From Methylomonas koyamae (GTDB taxonomy: Bacteria; Pseudomonadota; Gammaproteobacteria; Methylococcales; Methylomonadaceae): a DNA stretch of 64,000 bases. Both the position numbers and the translations under genes were made by a program. This document shows, in pieces, positions 36,341 through 45,669 of the stretch. The stretch spans positions 62,001 through 126,000 of the forward strand of contig NZ_LUUK01000183.1 in assembly GCF_001644025.1 (NCBI RefSeq), given 5' to 3'. A model generated the notes under the pieces. It saw nothing but the letters and a program-made list of their open reading frames with translations. It ran no database searches and had not been told where the DNA came from. Position 1 is the stretch's first letter. Each line of letters opens with the position of its first letter.

Positions 36341-36631
36341 ATGAACATTGCCGAAGTTATTCCGCAAGATAATTACATGCTGTATATCAAATCAGAAGGT
36401 GGAGAAATCGGTTTGTTCGATGTAAAGCCCTATCTCGATTCCGAAGTGTTTTCGCCTTTAAAAGATAAAGCTGAATTTGCCCAGCTTTACAACGGCAAGT
36501 ATTTTATCGAGTGGGACTGCGGAGCAGACCTATCGGCCGATACTATTGAGGCGCGATGGAAAACGGTGTCGGTAGCCGCCGCCCAACAAAATGTGTCAGC
36601 GGACTTTGATGACGCTGCTGCAGCGAGTTAA
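36341..36631 (+). CDS. DUF2442 domain protein
   Basis: The 96-residue protein matches DUF2442 (IAEVIPQDNYMLYIKSEGGE, LFDVKPYLDS, FAQLYNGKYFIEWDCGADLS). These small proteins are usually encoded beside a DUF4160 protein in toxin-antitoxin-like pairs. No DUF4160 gene is adjacent. The gene lies between two copies of a palindromic repeat, suggesting it was brought in with them. Confidence 0.75.
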   Translation: MNIAEVIPQDNYMLYIKSEGGEIGLFDVKPYLDSEVFSPLKDKAEFAQLYNGKYFIEWDCGADLSADTIEARWKTVSVAAAQQNVSADFDDAAAAS

Positions 36632-36666
36632 TCATTCATCTAGTCGCGTCGACGCAATCGAGCCCG

Positions 36667-36703
36667 CGTAGGGCGCAATGCCCGTTGGTTATTGCGCCTT
36701 ACG
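36667..36703. repeat. Palindromic repeat, right copy flanking the DUF2442 gene
   Basis: Same 13-base arms and the same 11-base loop as at 36261-36297, with one change in the right arm (CCTTACG for CCCTACG). It directly abuts the start of non-coding module 2. Confidence 0.75.
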
Positions 36704-36705
36704 GC

Positions 36706-37454
36706 CTTGGAATCGCGTGTTTCCAGCGTTCCGTGACGTGCTTCCACGCTTCCGTGTCGTGTTTCCAGCGTTCCGTGACGTGCTTCCACGCTTCCGTGTT
36801 GTGCTTCCAGCGTTCCGTGACGTGTTTCCAGACTTCCGTGTCGTGTTTCCGCTCTGGAAACACGTGCTTCAGCCGTTCCGTGAAACCCGAATTGCTGCAA
36901 GCCACGCCGGCCGCGGCTTGCAGCGCTTTGCCCCCTGCGTTGGAAACGCGCGCCGGAAAGGTTTGGGGGAGCTACCCTATTGCTTGGGGACTTTACCGCG
37001 CGATTTCGGTAGCCGCATCGCGGATTTCGAACGTTGGGGCTTTCAGAGTCTGGCTAGCATTAGGACATGTCGAATAACGATCAACCGTTTCGGTCGGCGT
37101 TGGCCTGGGAGCTTGAAATCGCCCCGATTAAGTCGGTTGACCCAAACCTTAGTCGGGAGCTTATTCGGTGCTGGCGGGGTTTTAGCCGCCGGCTTTCCGG
37201 CGCTGATTGCGCCAGTTAAGCCGGCCGCGCGCTAAAGGCCATCGATGCCGATAAATAGGCATCGCGGGATGGCTGATTGCAGCTTATTGCGGTCTGCCGG
37301 CTAAACTGAATCAATGGCCGCGCTTTGATGGTAAACGGGCAAGCAAGCGGCTATTGGTGATATACGGAAGAGAAAATTCACAGCGAATCAACGAGGTGGT
37401 CCGTCGAAGATCATTTTCGGTAGATATACGGAACCATCTAATTACTAGTTAGGC
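36706..37454. repeat. Non-coding module copy 2, ending in integron core GTTAGGC
   Basis: A diverged direct copy of 33496-34216 with the same order of blocks from CTTGGAATCGCG to ACTAGTTAGGC. The terminal GTTAGGC (37448-37454) is the canonical integron core; the next gene starts 20 bases later. It may be a duplicated attI-like/leader region or a repeat that supplies a recombination core; no integrase gene is attached. Confidence 0.75.
36716..36866. repeat. 21-bp minisatellite, copy 2
   Basis: The same alternating 21-base units as at 33506-33655, about seven copies, with unit order slightly changed. The two arrays have diverged in single bases but keep period and length. Confidence 0.75.
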
Positions 37455-37474
37455 TTTATTACAAAGAGGTTTTA

Positions 37475-37819
37475 GTGGCACTCACAGTTACAGAAATCGA
37501 AGAATTGCGCTCGTACCTTAACGGCGTCATGAATCGTGCCGATCATCACGCAGGAAAGGTTAATGAAATTGCCTTGGCTTTAGCAGGGGCAATTCTTTGG
37601 CGTAAAAATGATGAAGAACCTATTAAAGTAATGGTTCGTGAAGGACAAACAACAAATGTTCTTTGGGTTCGCATTGGCAATAAACGCTATGCGTTTTCAT
37701 ACAACCACGATACCGAACAAATTGAAATGCGTGAGGGTGGAATTCAGGGGCCAACCCTTCATGTTTTTAATAATAACACCCCGTTATCGTCGGTCCGCGC
37801 AATCTTCGAGGCCTTGTGA
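37475..37819 (+). CDS. Hypothetical cassette protein, 114 residues
   Basis: The product begins MALTVTEIEELRSYLNGVMN and has a beta-rich middle (VLWVRIGNKRYAFSYNHDTE). No family is recognised. The start is a GTG with AAGAGGT about six bases upstream, 20 bases after the GTTAGGC core. An attC-like site starts 8 bases after the stop. AT-richer than the neighbouring sigma-54 activator gene. Confidence 0.65.
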   Translation: MALTVTEIEELRSYLNGVMNRADHHAGKVNEIALALAGAILWRKNDEEPIKVMVREGQTTNVLWVRIGNKRYAFSYNHDTEQIEMREGGIQGPTLHVFNNNTPLSSVRAIFEAL

Positions 37820-37826
37820 GCGCGAA

Positions 37827-37893
37827 GCCTAACTCGGCGTTCAACGCGGACGCGCTACCGCGCGCCGGTTAGCTACCGAGCACGGCGTTGGCC
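37827..37893 (+). repeat. attC-like recombination site 3
   Basis: R'' box GCCTAAC (37827-37833) fits perfectly and is followed by TCGGCGTTCAACGCGGACGC, a sequence characteristic of cassette attC sites, then a GC-rich hairpin (GACGCGC-TACC-GCGCGCC). The right box reads GTTGGCC (37887-37893), one base off GTTRRRY. It marks the right end of the array. Confidence 0.75.
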
Positions 37894-38083
37894 TGGGCCT
37901 ATCCGATCGGCGCTAACTCATACTCGTAAATCCGGCCAGCCGAAATCCGCTTTGGGTGCTTGCCGGTTCGCCGCTGCTTGCCTGGGCCCGGCAAAGTCTA
38001 AATCCAAGCAAACCGGCATCGGATTTGGCGGATTCCGTCGCGGCGGCGTAACATGGGCCGTTGTTTCAGTTGCAAAATTGCCG

Positions 38084-39949
38084 ATGACCGAGATTCCACC
38101 GCTTACGACGCCGGACCTTGAAGAACTGGAGGTGCTGCGCGCCATTGTCGAAGGGACCGCCCACCAGGCTGGCGGCGAGTTTTTCCGGTCTTTGGTGCGC
38201 AATTTGAGCCGGGCCACCGGCGTGGCCGGGGCGTTTGTCGCGGAATTTTTACCGGACCGGCGGCGGGTGCGGGCCTTGGCGTTTTGGCAGGACGGCGCTT
38301 GGTTGGACGACGTCGAGTGGGACTTGCCCGGCACGCCGTGCGAGGACGTGTTGAGCGGCCGGTTGTGCCATTATCCGTCCGGCGTTTCCGAACGCTTTCC
38401 GGCCGAGCCGGACGTGGAAAGTTATCTGGGCGTGCCGTTGCGCGACCAGGCCTCCGGCGACATTCTCGGCCATCTGGCGGTGTTCGACAGCCGGACCATG
38501 CCCGAGCAACCCAGGTTGCTGTACACCTTGCAAATTTTCGCGGCCCGCGCCGCCGCAGAATTGAGCCGCTTGCGCGCCGCCGAGCAACTGGTGCAAAGCG
38601 AACAGCGTTTTCGCGATTTGTTCGACGAGGCGCCGATCGCCTACGTGCATGAAGACCTGCAATCGCGCTTTTTGCGCGCCAACCGCACCGCGCTGCGGAT
38701 ACTCGGCGTGCCGGCGGCGTTGGTGCCGGGTTTCGTCGGCCGGTCGTTGGTGCCGGCGCTGCCGGAGGCTCAACGCCGGGTCGAACAGGCGTTCTCCGAA
38801 ATCGGCCGGGGCGGCGATAGCGCCGGCGTGGTGCTGGAACTGCGCCGCTACGACGACGGCCGGCCGATCTGGATTCAATGGTGGTCGCGGCCGGACGCCG
38901 GCGGCTTGTTTACCCGCACCATGTTCATCGACATTACCGAGCAAGTGCTGATGGAGCGGCGCCAGGCCAAATTGCAGGCGCAAAACCGTTATCTTCAGGA
39001 CGAGATCAAGGCCGACCACGATTTCGATCTGATCGTCGGCGACAGCCCGCCGCTGCGGGCCTTGCTGCAACAAGTACGCAAGGTGGCGGCGACCGACGCG
39101 TCGGTGCTGATTCAAGGCGAATCCGGCACCGGCAAGGAATTGATCGCCCGCGCGATCCATTCGGCCAGTCCGCGCCGGGAACAGCCGTTGATTAAGGTCA
39201 ATTGCGCGGCCTTGCCGGCCGGGCTGATCGAAAGCGAATTGTTCGGCCACGAAAAGGGCGCCTTTACCGGCGCCTTGCACAAGCGGGTCGGCCGCTTCGA
39301 GTTGGCCGACGGCGGCAGCTTGTTTCTCGACGAAATCGGCGAAATCTCCGCCGAAACGCAGGTCAAGCTGCTGCGGGTACTTCAGGAACGCGAGTTCGAG
39401 CGGGTCGGCGGCCAGAAGCCGATCAAGGTCGACGTGCGGATTATCGCGGCGACCAACCGCGATTTGCGCCGGGAAGTCGCCGAAAAGCGGTTTCGAGAAG
39501 ATTTGTTTTACCGGCTGAACGTGTTTCCGTTGCAAACTCCGCCGTTGCGCGAGCGCGCTAGCGACATTCCGGCCCTGGCGACCTTCATGGCCGGCAAGTT
39601 CGCCGCCAAGTTGGGTAGGCGCATAGACGGCATCCAACCGCCCGCGTTGCAGCGCTTGCTGGCCTACCCGTGGCCCGGCAATATCCGCGAGCTGGAGAAC
39701 GTCATCGAGCGGGCGACCATTCTAGCCGACGGGCCTTGGTTGGACATCGCGCCGGAGTTGCTGCCGCAAGTGTCGAGCGAACCGTTCGGTGCGCCGGCGA
39801 CCTTAAGCGAAGTGACCCGCGAACACATCGTCGCCACGTTGGAGCAAACCGGCTGGGTGGTCGAAGGCCCCAACGGCGCCGCCGCCAAGTTGGACATGAA
39901 GCCCAGCACTTTGCGCTACCGGATGAAGAAACTGGGGATTGCCCAATGA
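38084..39949 (+). CDS. Sigma-54-dependent activator with GAF and PAS domains
   Basis: The 621-residue protein has a GAF domain (about 30-165), a PAS domain (about 185-300), a AAA+ sigma-54 interaction domain with Walker A GESGTGKE (about 344), the GAFTGA loop (about 392) and Walker [11 protein letters not shown], and a short C-terminal Fis-type helix-turn-helix ([20 protein letters not shown]). It is FhlA/NorR-like in layout. No receiver domain, so it senses a ligand itself. The ATG at 38084 is chosen because the longer frame starts in poorly coding sequence near attC 3. Targets are not evident. Confidence 0.88.
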   Translation: MTEIPPLTTPDLEELEVLRAIVEGTAHQAGGEFFRSLVRNLSRATGVAGAFVAEFLPDRRRVRALAFWQDGAWLDDVEWDLPGTPCEDVLSGRLCHYPSGVSERFPAEPDVESYLGVPLRDQASGDILGHLAVFDSRTMPEQPRLLYTLQIFAARAAAELSRLRAAEQLVQSEQRFRDLFDEAPIAYVHEDLQSRFLRANRTALRILGVPAALVPGFVGRSLVPALPEAQRRVEQAFSEIGRGGDSAGVVLELRRYDDGRPIWIQWWSRPDAGGLFTRTMFIDITEQVLMERRQAKLQAQNRYLQDEIKADHDFDLIVGDSPPLRALLQQVRKVAATDASVLIQGESGTGKELIARAIHSASPRREQPLIKVNCAALPAGLIESELFGHEKGAFTGALHKRVGRFELADGGSLFLDEIGEISAETQVKLLRVLQEREFERVGGQKPIKVDVRIIAATNRDLRREVAEKRFREDLFYRLNVFPLQTPPLRERASDIPALATFMAGKFAAKLGRRIDGIQPPALQRLLAYPWPGNIRELENVIERATILADGPWLDIAPELLPQVSSEPFGAPATLSEVTREHIVATLEQTGWVVEGPNGAAAKLDMKPSTLRYRMKKLGIAQ

Positions 39950-40024
39950 ACTTTCGCCGGTCTGGCGGGTTGAAATAGGGTTCGGCACCGACGCGCGCCG
40001 CTTTTGCACAGTACGACAGGAATC

Positions 40025-40639
40025 ATGAAACCAGCCAAATTAACGTTTTTCGCCATCGCCGTTTCGGCCGTCGCTCCGTTTGCGGGACCGGCCCGAGCCG
40101 AATTGACTACTCACCCGTTCGATCAAGCGCCGATCACTCAAGTCCAGCCGGCCGATGCTGCCGAACCGGCCGAGACGCCCGCCACCGATGCCGCACCGGC
40201 ACCGGTAGCGCCAACCGAGCCGACGCCGAGCCCAAACCCGCCGGCCTTCAGCTTTACCGATCAGTTCGGCAAGCAGAAATACAGCACCTGCAGCATGACC
40301 TACCATTTATCCGGCTTCTCGCTGGGCTACAAGCAATACGACGGCCTGGGCGAAGTCACTTGCCGCAACGGCCAGAAGGCGCAAGTGGTGCTATCGTCGA
40401 AAAGCATCGGCTTTACGATCGGCAAGTCCGATATCGAAGGCGAAGGCCATTTCACCGACGTCAAGGACATCAAGGAAATCTACGGTAACTACATTTCGCT
40501 GGGCAACCATTTCGGTTTTATCAATTCGATAGACCGGCAAATTCTGACTCGCGGCGAAATTTCGTTGGCACTGATCGGCAAGGGGCGCGGCTTCGACATC
40601 GGTGTTACGATCGGCGATTTGACGATTCGCTGGCGTTGA
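40025..40639 (+). CDS. Secreted periplasmic protein of unknown function
   Basis: The 204-residue product has a signal peptide (KLTFFAIAVSAVAPFAGPARA, likely cut after ARA), then a proline/alanine-rich linker to about residue 75, then a compact beta-rich domain (STCSMTYHLSGFSLGYKQYD through IGVTIGDLTIRWR-type end). One cysteine pair may form a disulfide. No family recognised. It follows the sigma-54 activator on the same strand after 75 bases. Confidence 0.65.
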   Translation: MKPAKLTFFAIAVSAVAPFAGPARAELTTHPFDQAPITQVQPADAAEPAETPATDAAPAPVAPTEPTPSPNPPAFSFTDQFGKQKYSTCSMTYHLSGFSLGYKQYDGLGEVTCRNGQKAQVVLSSKSIGFTIGKSDIEGEGHFTDVKDIKEIYGNYISLGNHFGFINSIDRQILTRGEISLALIGKGRGFDIGVTIGDLTIRWR

Positions 40640-41069
40640 TCCTCGGACTTCGAGCCCTTGCGGCTCGGCGAGGCCTTCCCAGCATTGGCGGTTGTTTCAG
40701 GCCGCTCCGACGCATTTCCGGTCGGCGACGTTTACATTCCGGCAAGTTGTACCAAACTAACGGTCATGAAAAGATTTTCGTCGCGGAAAATGGATAGCTG
40801 GGCGTAGGAACGGCTTCAGCCGCGATCGAAAGCGCCCAGACATTAAAAAAGCGTGCTGGAGGCTTAAGCCAGCGTGTTCCGATCGTGAGCCGGCTCCGCC
40901 GTAGGTCCACGTCATCAGCCGGGCGGATGCCGAGCGTCCGCGCCGGGTGAACAAGCTAGACTAACCGCCGCGGCTCGCCATCGTCGATTTCGGGCCATTG
41001 GCCCGGCGTCGCGGGGCGGCGCTCGAACCAAGACCTTCGTATCCGCATTAGACTCAGGGGAGCGTCACC
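40640..41069. other. Intergenic region with a dispersed repeat
   Basis: The stretch includes GTAGGAACGGCTTCAGCCGCG at 40804-40824, part of a palindromic family common in proteobacterial genomes, and GCTGGAGGCTTAAGCCAGC (40855-40873), an inverted repeat. No gene is seen. The right end carries the ribosome binding site of the diguanylate cyclase. Confidence 0.5.
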
Positions 41070-42641
41070 GTGGATAAGCGCAGTCAGCCATGGGGGGGAA
41101 ACGGCGCGGACTTGCCAATGGCTAGTCTGTCGGCGTCGACCGGTGTATCGCGTTCTGCCGTTGCCGCCGAACGACGCGAACGGGTGAGACTGTTGTTCGA
41201 GAATCTGCCGTTCTCGCTGACCATCAGCGGTTTGCTGGCCTGCATATTGGCGGCGGTATTGGCGACGGAAATCCGCAATGCCCGGTTGTTCGACTGGTTT
41301 GCGGTGTTGGCCGCCGTGTTGCTGGCCAGAACCTTGCTGCTGTTGGTGTGGCGGCGCCGGCCCGATGCCGGTATCGATCCGGCCGGCGTCGAAGCTTGGT
41401 TGTTCTGGTTTCGGTTCGGTACGATCGCCGCCGGTATCGTCTGGGGCGTCGGCGGTTTGCTGCTGGCGCCGGTTGGCGACATCCGCCACGAAATTTACGT
41501 GTCCTTCGCGTTGGGCGGCTTATGCGCCGGTGCCGCCGCCACGTTGGCGGTCGATAGCTTTTCGGTGGTCGGATTTTTATTGACGGTGTTGGTGCCGCAA
41601 ATCGTGTTTCTGGCAATGCAGCGCGATGCCATTTCGCAGGGCATGAGTGCGATGGAAACCTTGTTCCTGTTTTTCCTGTTAGCCAGTTCCCGGCAATCGA
41701 GTCGGCAGCTGGCGGAAAACTTTCGCTTGCGGATGCAGGCGACCGACAACGAGCAGCGCTTTCGGCAGATGCTGGAGAGCAGTCCGGTCGCGACTTGCAT
41801 CGAGGACGCCGCCAACGGTCGGGTGATGTTTGCCAATAATAGTTATGCCTTGTTGATCGATACTTCTCCGGAGCGGGCTATCGGCGCGTTTACCGCCAGT
41901 TATTACGCCAGCCCCGACGCGTATGCGGCGGTATTGGAGCGTCTGGGCAATGGCGAACAGGTCACCAATCAACTGGTGGAGTTGCATGCCCCGCGCGGCA
42001 GCGCTTGGGTCAAATGGACGCTGGCGTCGTATTTTCCGGTGGAATACCAGGGCAAGCCGGCGTTACTGATCTGGTTTTACGATATTACCGACCGTAAGAT
42101 CGCCGAAGACAGAAATCAGCACTTGGCCTATCACGATGCGCTGACCGGCTTGCCCAACCGTTCGCTATTCCGCGATCGAGTGCAACACGCCATCGCCAGC
42201 GCCGAAAGGGAACGGAGCCGGCTGGCCCTGATGTTTGTCGATCTGGATCGCTTCAAACCGGTCAACGACACCTACGGCCACGGCGTTGGCGATCAGTTGC
42301 TGAAACTCGTCGCCGAACGGCTCTACCGGTGTTTGCGCAAGTCGGACTCGCCGGCCCGGCTCGGCGGCGACGAGTTCGTCGTGCTGCTGCCGGCGATCAA
42401 GACCGAGCGGAACGCGTTGGAGATCGCCGAAAAAATCCGCCATGAAATGAGTGTGCCGTTCGAAATCGACGGTTTGACGCTGGAAATTTCCGCCAGCATC
42501 GGCGTGGCGATCTACCCTGACCATGCCGACAACGCGCAGCGCTTGGTGGATTGCGCGGATTTGGCGATGTATTACGCCAAAGCCGAAGGCCGCAACCGGG
42601 TGCGCACCTATCAAGCGAATCTGCGCGACGTCAATGTCTGA
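41070..42641 (+). CDS. Membrane diguanylate cyclase with PAS domain
   Basis: The 523-residue protein has five or six membrane helices (about 48-210), a PAS domain (about 230-345) and a GGDEF domain with an intact active site (ARLGGDEFVVLLP). The product inhibition site RxxD is present as RKSD five residues before GGDEF. It should make cyclic di-GMP in response to a membrane or PAS signal. The GTG start at 41070 is supported by AGGGGAG seven bases upstream. No EAL domain. Confidence 0.9.
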   Translation: MDKRSQPWGGNGADLPMASLSASTGVSRSAVAAERRERVRLLFENLPFSLTISGLLACILAAVLATEIRNARLFDWFAVLAAVLLARTLLLLVWRRRPDAGIDPAGVEAWLFWFRFGTIAAGIVWGVGGLLLAPVGDIRHEIYVSFALGGLCAGAAATLAVDSFSVVGFLLTVLVPQIVFLAMQRDAISQGMSAMETLFLFFLLASSRQSSRQLAENFRLRMQATDNEQRFRQMLESSPVATCIEDAANGRVMFANNSYALLIDTSPERAIGAFTASYYASPDAYAAVLERLGNGEQVTNQLVELHAPRGSAWVKWTLASYFPVEYQGKPALLIWFYDITDRKIAEDRNQHLAYHDALTGLPNRSLFRDRVQHAIASAERERSRLALMFVDLDRFKPVNDTYGHGVGDQLLKLVAERLYRCLRKSDSPARLGGDEFVVLLPAIKTERNALEIAEKIRHEMSVPFEIDGLTLEISASIGVAIYPDHADNAQRLVDCADLAMYYAKAEGRNRVRTYQANLRDVNV

Positions 42642-42789
42642 CGCGGGTCCGCGGCAGCCACGCGTGAGCAGTAAGCGTTCGCTCGCGCGGCCGGCGGTTG
42701 GCGATCGGGACTGAGCGATTCTTGCCGCGCCGGGTTGGAGGCTTCGGTGCGGCAAAACGCGCGAACGGTCGACCGGGTTTGAACTGCTT

Positions 42790-42795
42790 TATAAT
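42790..42795 (+). promoter_or_regulatory. Possible -10 box of the chaperone operon
   Basis: TATAAT lies 36 bases upstream of the TPR gene start. A matching -35 element is not clear. It is the best promoter candidate for the five-gene operon that follows. Confidence 0.35.
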
Positions 42796-42831
42796 GCGGC
42801 TCTTCACGTACTGGCCATTGACGGCGCCGCC

Positions 42832-45327
42832 ATGAAAAAAATTATCCAGAAAATTTCCGCCGCGATTGCCGAGTCGACCCTGTCGGAAAAAGCCAGGGCG
42901 CACTATGCCGACGGACGCTACAAGGAAGCCGGCGATCTGTTCAAGGAGTTGTTGAAACAGTCGGGCGATGCCGAGACCAAACGCTATCTGGCCGATTGCT
43001 ATTTGCAACGGGCTTGGGGGATGGCGGCCAAGGCCATGTTCAAGGAAGCTTGCGTACTTTGGGAAAATTACGCCGCCCATGCTGACGCGCCGCCCCAAGC
43101 GCAAGACGTTTATGTGTTGTGGCTGTTGGCCGGCAAAAACCAGCGCAAGGCCTACGCCCTATTGGATGGGTTAAATGCTCGGCAGTTGGATGAAGAGTTT
43201 CCGGTGCTTTCGGCATATCTGGGGATGCTACTGGTCTCCGGGGATACGGAGTTGGTGCCGCATTTGCCCCACGATTGCGCATTGCTCAAGCATTGGCAAT
43301 GGGTCAGCGAAGCGCTGGCGGCGTATCGCAACGGCGAGCGAGAGGGCTGCGAGCAGGCCTTGAAACCATTGCCGTTTCGTTCGGCGTTTCGCGATTTGCG
43401 CAGCTTGCTGAAAGCGCAACTGCTGGAGGGCGCGGATTTCGAACCAGCTTCGGCCCTGTTAGCCAAAATTCCCGACGAATCGCCTTATCAACCGCTGGTT
43501 AAGGCTTGTGTGGCGTATCGGCAATCCGGCGCGGATTTCGTCGCCAGCGTGTCGGCGCTGGAGCACAATCAACGCCGCATCGTTGCTCAGGCCAAAGGTC
43601 TTAATGCCCGCCAGAGCCAATTATTGGAAGCGCTGGTCAAACTCAACGGCCAGCCCGATGCCAAGGCGCGCTTCAATCTGGTCCTGCAATATCGCGACGT
43701 ATTCGGCGACGATGCCGCGCAAGCCTATTGCCTGGGAGCGCTGGCCGAGTATCCGGGCGGCGAGAAGGACTACTTCAAGCATTTTGCCGGCAAGGATTCG
43801 TTCGAGGAAAACCGCTTGCAAGCCTTGTTGCACGAACAAGCCGGAAACGACTACGACGCCGGCTTTTTCTGGGACCGCTGCATCGATATTCTAAAAAAAG
43901 ACCGGCCGGCCAATGACCGCAAAGTCGCGTTGATCCTCAGGCACATGGCCGACAAGGCCTATCCCGGCGAAGCGGCGGCCATGTTGGCCGACAGCTTGGT
44001 ATACGATCCCGACGACCGACAAAGCTACCTGAACCTTCTGACGATTTATCAGGAACACCGGCCGGACCCGGCTCAGTACGCGCACTGGCTGGAACGCGGT
44101 CTGCAACGTTTTCCCGCCGATACCGATTTACTGGTGCGGGCGGCCAAATCCGCCGCAGCCAGAAAAGCCTTCAAAAAGGCCGCAGCCTATGCCAAAGCCT
44201 TGCTGAAGATCGATCCGGTCAATACCTTGGCCAAACACTTGTTGTTCGCCAATCACATGGCTCATGCCCGGCGCTTGCTGAAAACCGAGAAATTTCATTT
44301 AGTGGAGAAGGAAATTCAAGCGGCCGAACAATTGACCATCGATAAAAGCCTGCGCCGCCAGGCCGAGTTGTTGCGCGGTTTTTATTTGTGGGTTGCCGAA
44401 GACAAAACCCAGGGCTTGCAACGCATCGTCGATACCTTGGCAAGTCTGCATGACGATCCGATCAACATGCATTTTCAAGCGCAAATCGAAGCCGGTTTGT
44501 TGGAACTGCCGACGCAGGCGCTTAGCCGCGCGCTGCCCCCTCTAAAGGACTATCTGCTGTCCGCCCCGCAATTACAGCGCTTGATGGCGTCGATAGGCTA
44601 TTACGACGAGCAATTGGACGACAACACCTTGTTGTTCAAGGTTCTGGATAAAATCAAGGCGCCGCTGAAAAAGTCGCTGGAATGGTTGTTGGAACATGAA
44701 GCGGAATTATTGGCTTGGTGCCAGTCTTTGGAGACGATCGGCCATTACGAACTATTGAAGCACGCTGCCAAGGCGGGCCATGCCCGTTGGCCTAAGCCGG
44801 CCTGGCTATATTACCGGACGCTGGCCGAATGCCAAGGCGATGCCAGCCACTTGGATTTCATGAGCTTATACCGTTTGAAAGTCGCGTTGGAAGACGCGCG
44901 GGCGGATAACGACAACAGGACCGCCGGGTTGATCGAGCGCCTGCTCGAACGGGCCAGCGGGGGCGTCGAGCTATTGCCGTCGGCGGATAACATCGAGGAT
45001 TTCGACCGGCCGCCGCTTAGCGACGATCCGATAGAAGATTTGTTCGGCCACGTTCCAGATGCCGTGTTCAAGCGTATCGAAAAGAAAATCGAGGAGCTGG
45101 TGCGCAAGCGCGGTCCTGAGCAGTTCGTCGCCCAAATCATGCGTCAATACGGTAACGGCCGCGATGAGCAAAGCCTGGCGATCTTGTTCATGAATCAAGA
45201 CTTCCTATGGTGTGTGACGATATTCGCCGCCGCAGAGGAACTGAAAATCGAGATCGGCGTCGGTTTCGACGACATCGTTGCTCGCTTCATTCACGATTCT
45301 CCGCAGTATTCGCTGCCTTTCAATTGA
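42832..45327 (+). CDS. Large TPR-repeat protein heading the accessory Hsp70 operon
   Basis: The 831-residue soluble protein is helical throughout, with tetratricopeptide-type repeats such as ARAHYADGRYKEAGDLFKEL and AAKSAAARKAFKKAAAYAKA. It has no signal peptide. It is followed, with gaps or overlaps of a few bases, by genes for a J-domain protein, a GrpE-like factor, an Hsp70 and a zinc-ribbon protein. It may be a client adaptor for this chaperone set; that is inferred from operon order. Confidence 0.75.
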   Translation: MKKIIQKISAAIAESTLSEKARAHYADGRYKEAGDLFKELLKQSGDAETKRYLADCYLQRAWGMAAKAMFKEACVLWENYAAHADAPPQAQDVYVLWLLAGKNQRKAYALLDGLNARQLDEEFPVLSAYLGMLLVSGDTELVPHLPHDCALLKHWQWVSEALAAYRNGEREGCEQALKPLPFRSAFRDLRSLLKAQLLEGADFEPASALLAKIPDESPYQPLVKACVAYRQSGADFVASVSALEHNQRRIVAQAKGLNARQSQLLEALVKLNGQPDAKARFNLVLQYRDVFGDDAAQAYCLGALAEYPGGEKDYFKHFAGKDSFEENRLQALLHEQAGNDYDAGFFWDRCIDILKKDRPANDRKVALILRHMADKAYPGEAAAMLADSLVYDPDDRQSYLNLLTIYQEHRPDPAQYAHWLERGLQRFPADTDLLVRAAKSAAARKAFKKAAAYAKALLKIDPVNTLAKHLLFANHMAHARRLLKTEKFHLVEKEIQAAEQLTIDKSLRRQAELLRGFYLWVAEDKTQGLQRIVDTLASLHDDPINMHFQAQIEAGLLELPTQALSRALPPLKDYLLSAPQLQRLMASIGYYDEQLDDNTLLFKVLDKIKAPLKKSLEWLLEHEAELLAWCQSLETIGHYELLKHAAKAGHARWPKPAWLYYRTLAECQGDASHLDFMSLYRLKVALEDARADNDNRTAGLIERLLERASGGVELLPSADNIEDFDRPPLSDDPIEDLFGHVPDAVFKRIEKKIEELVRKRGPEQFVAQIMRQYGNGRDEQSLAILFMNQDFLWCVTIFAAAEELKIEIGVGFDDIVARFIHDSPQYSLPFN

Positions 45328-45333
45328 GTACCG

Positions 45334-45669
45334 ATGATTTCACCCTACCAAATGCTGGGCGTGTCCGAACAGGCCGCCGACGCCGACATCAAACAAGCCT
45401 ATTTGCAAAGGGTCAAGGACAATCCGCCCGACCGCGATGCCGCGCGCTTTCGTGAAATTCAAGAGGCTTTCGAAGCGATTAAGGACCAAGACTGCCGCTT
45501 GCGCCACGCCTTGTTTCATGTGCCGCATGTCGATTTCGACGCGTTACTGATGCAAGCCTTCGGCCAACCGCGCATTGGCGGGACTATGGCTACGGACGAT
45601 TTCGTAAAACTATTGAGCACGCTGTCCATCGAAAAATCGCTCGCTGAATTGACTAAAACGCCATCATGA
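45334..45669 (+). CDS. Divergent J-domain protein lacking the HPD histidine
   Basis: The 111-residue protein has a J-domain at its N-terminus (SPYQMLGVSEQAADADIKQA, helix III RFREIQEAFEAI). Where DnaJ has HPD the sequence reads NPPD, so the histidine essential for stimulating Hsp70 is replaced. No Gly/Phe or zinc domain follows; the C-terminal part is unknown. It starts 7 bases after the TPR gene and overlaps the grpE-like gene by four bases. Confidence 0.8.
   Translation: MISPYQMLGVSEQAADADIKQAYLQRVKDNPPDRDAARFREIQEAFEAIKDQDCRLRHALFHVPHVDFDALLMQAFGQPRIGGTMATDDFVKLLSTLSIEKSLAELTKTPS

Noticed and set aside
36145-36372. 75-codon frame between attC 2 and the DUF2442 gene
   Set aside because: It runs through the palindromic repeat; at most the start (from 36195) may be a remnant of a cassette gene.
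38249-39637. 462-codon antisense frame opposite the sigma-54 activator
   Set aside because: Codon-bias shadow; sequence lacks any domain and the opposite strand is clearly coding.
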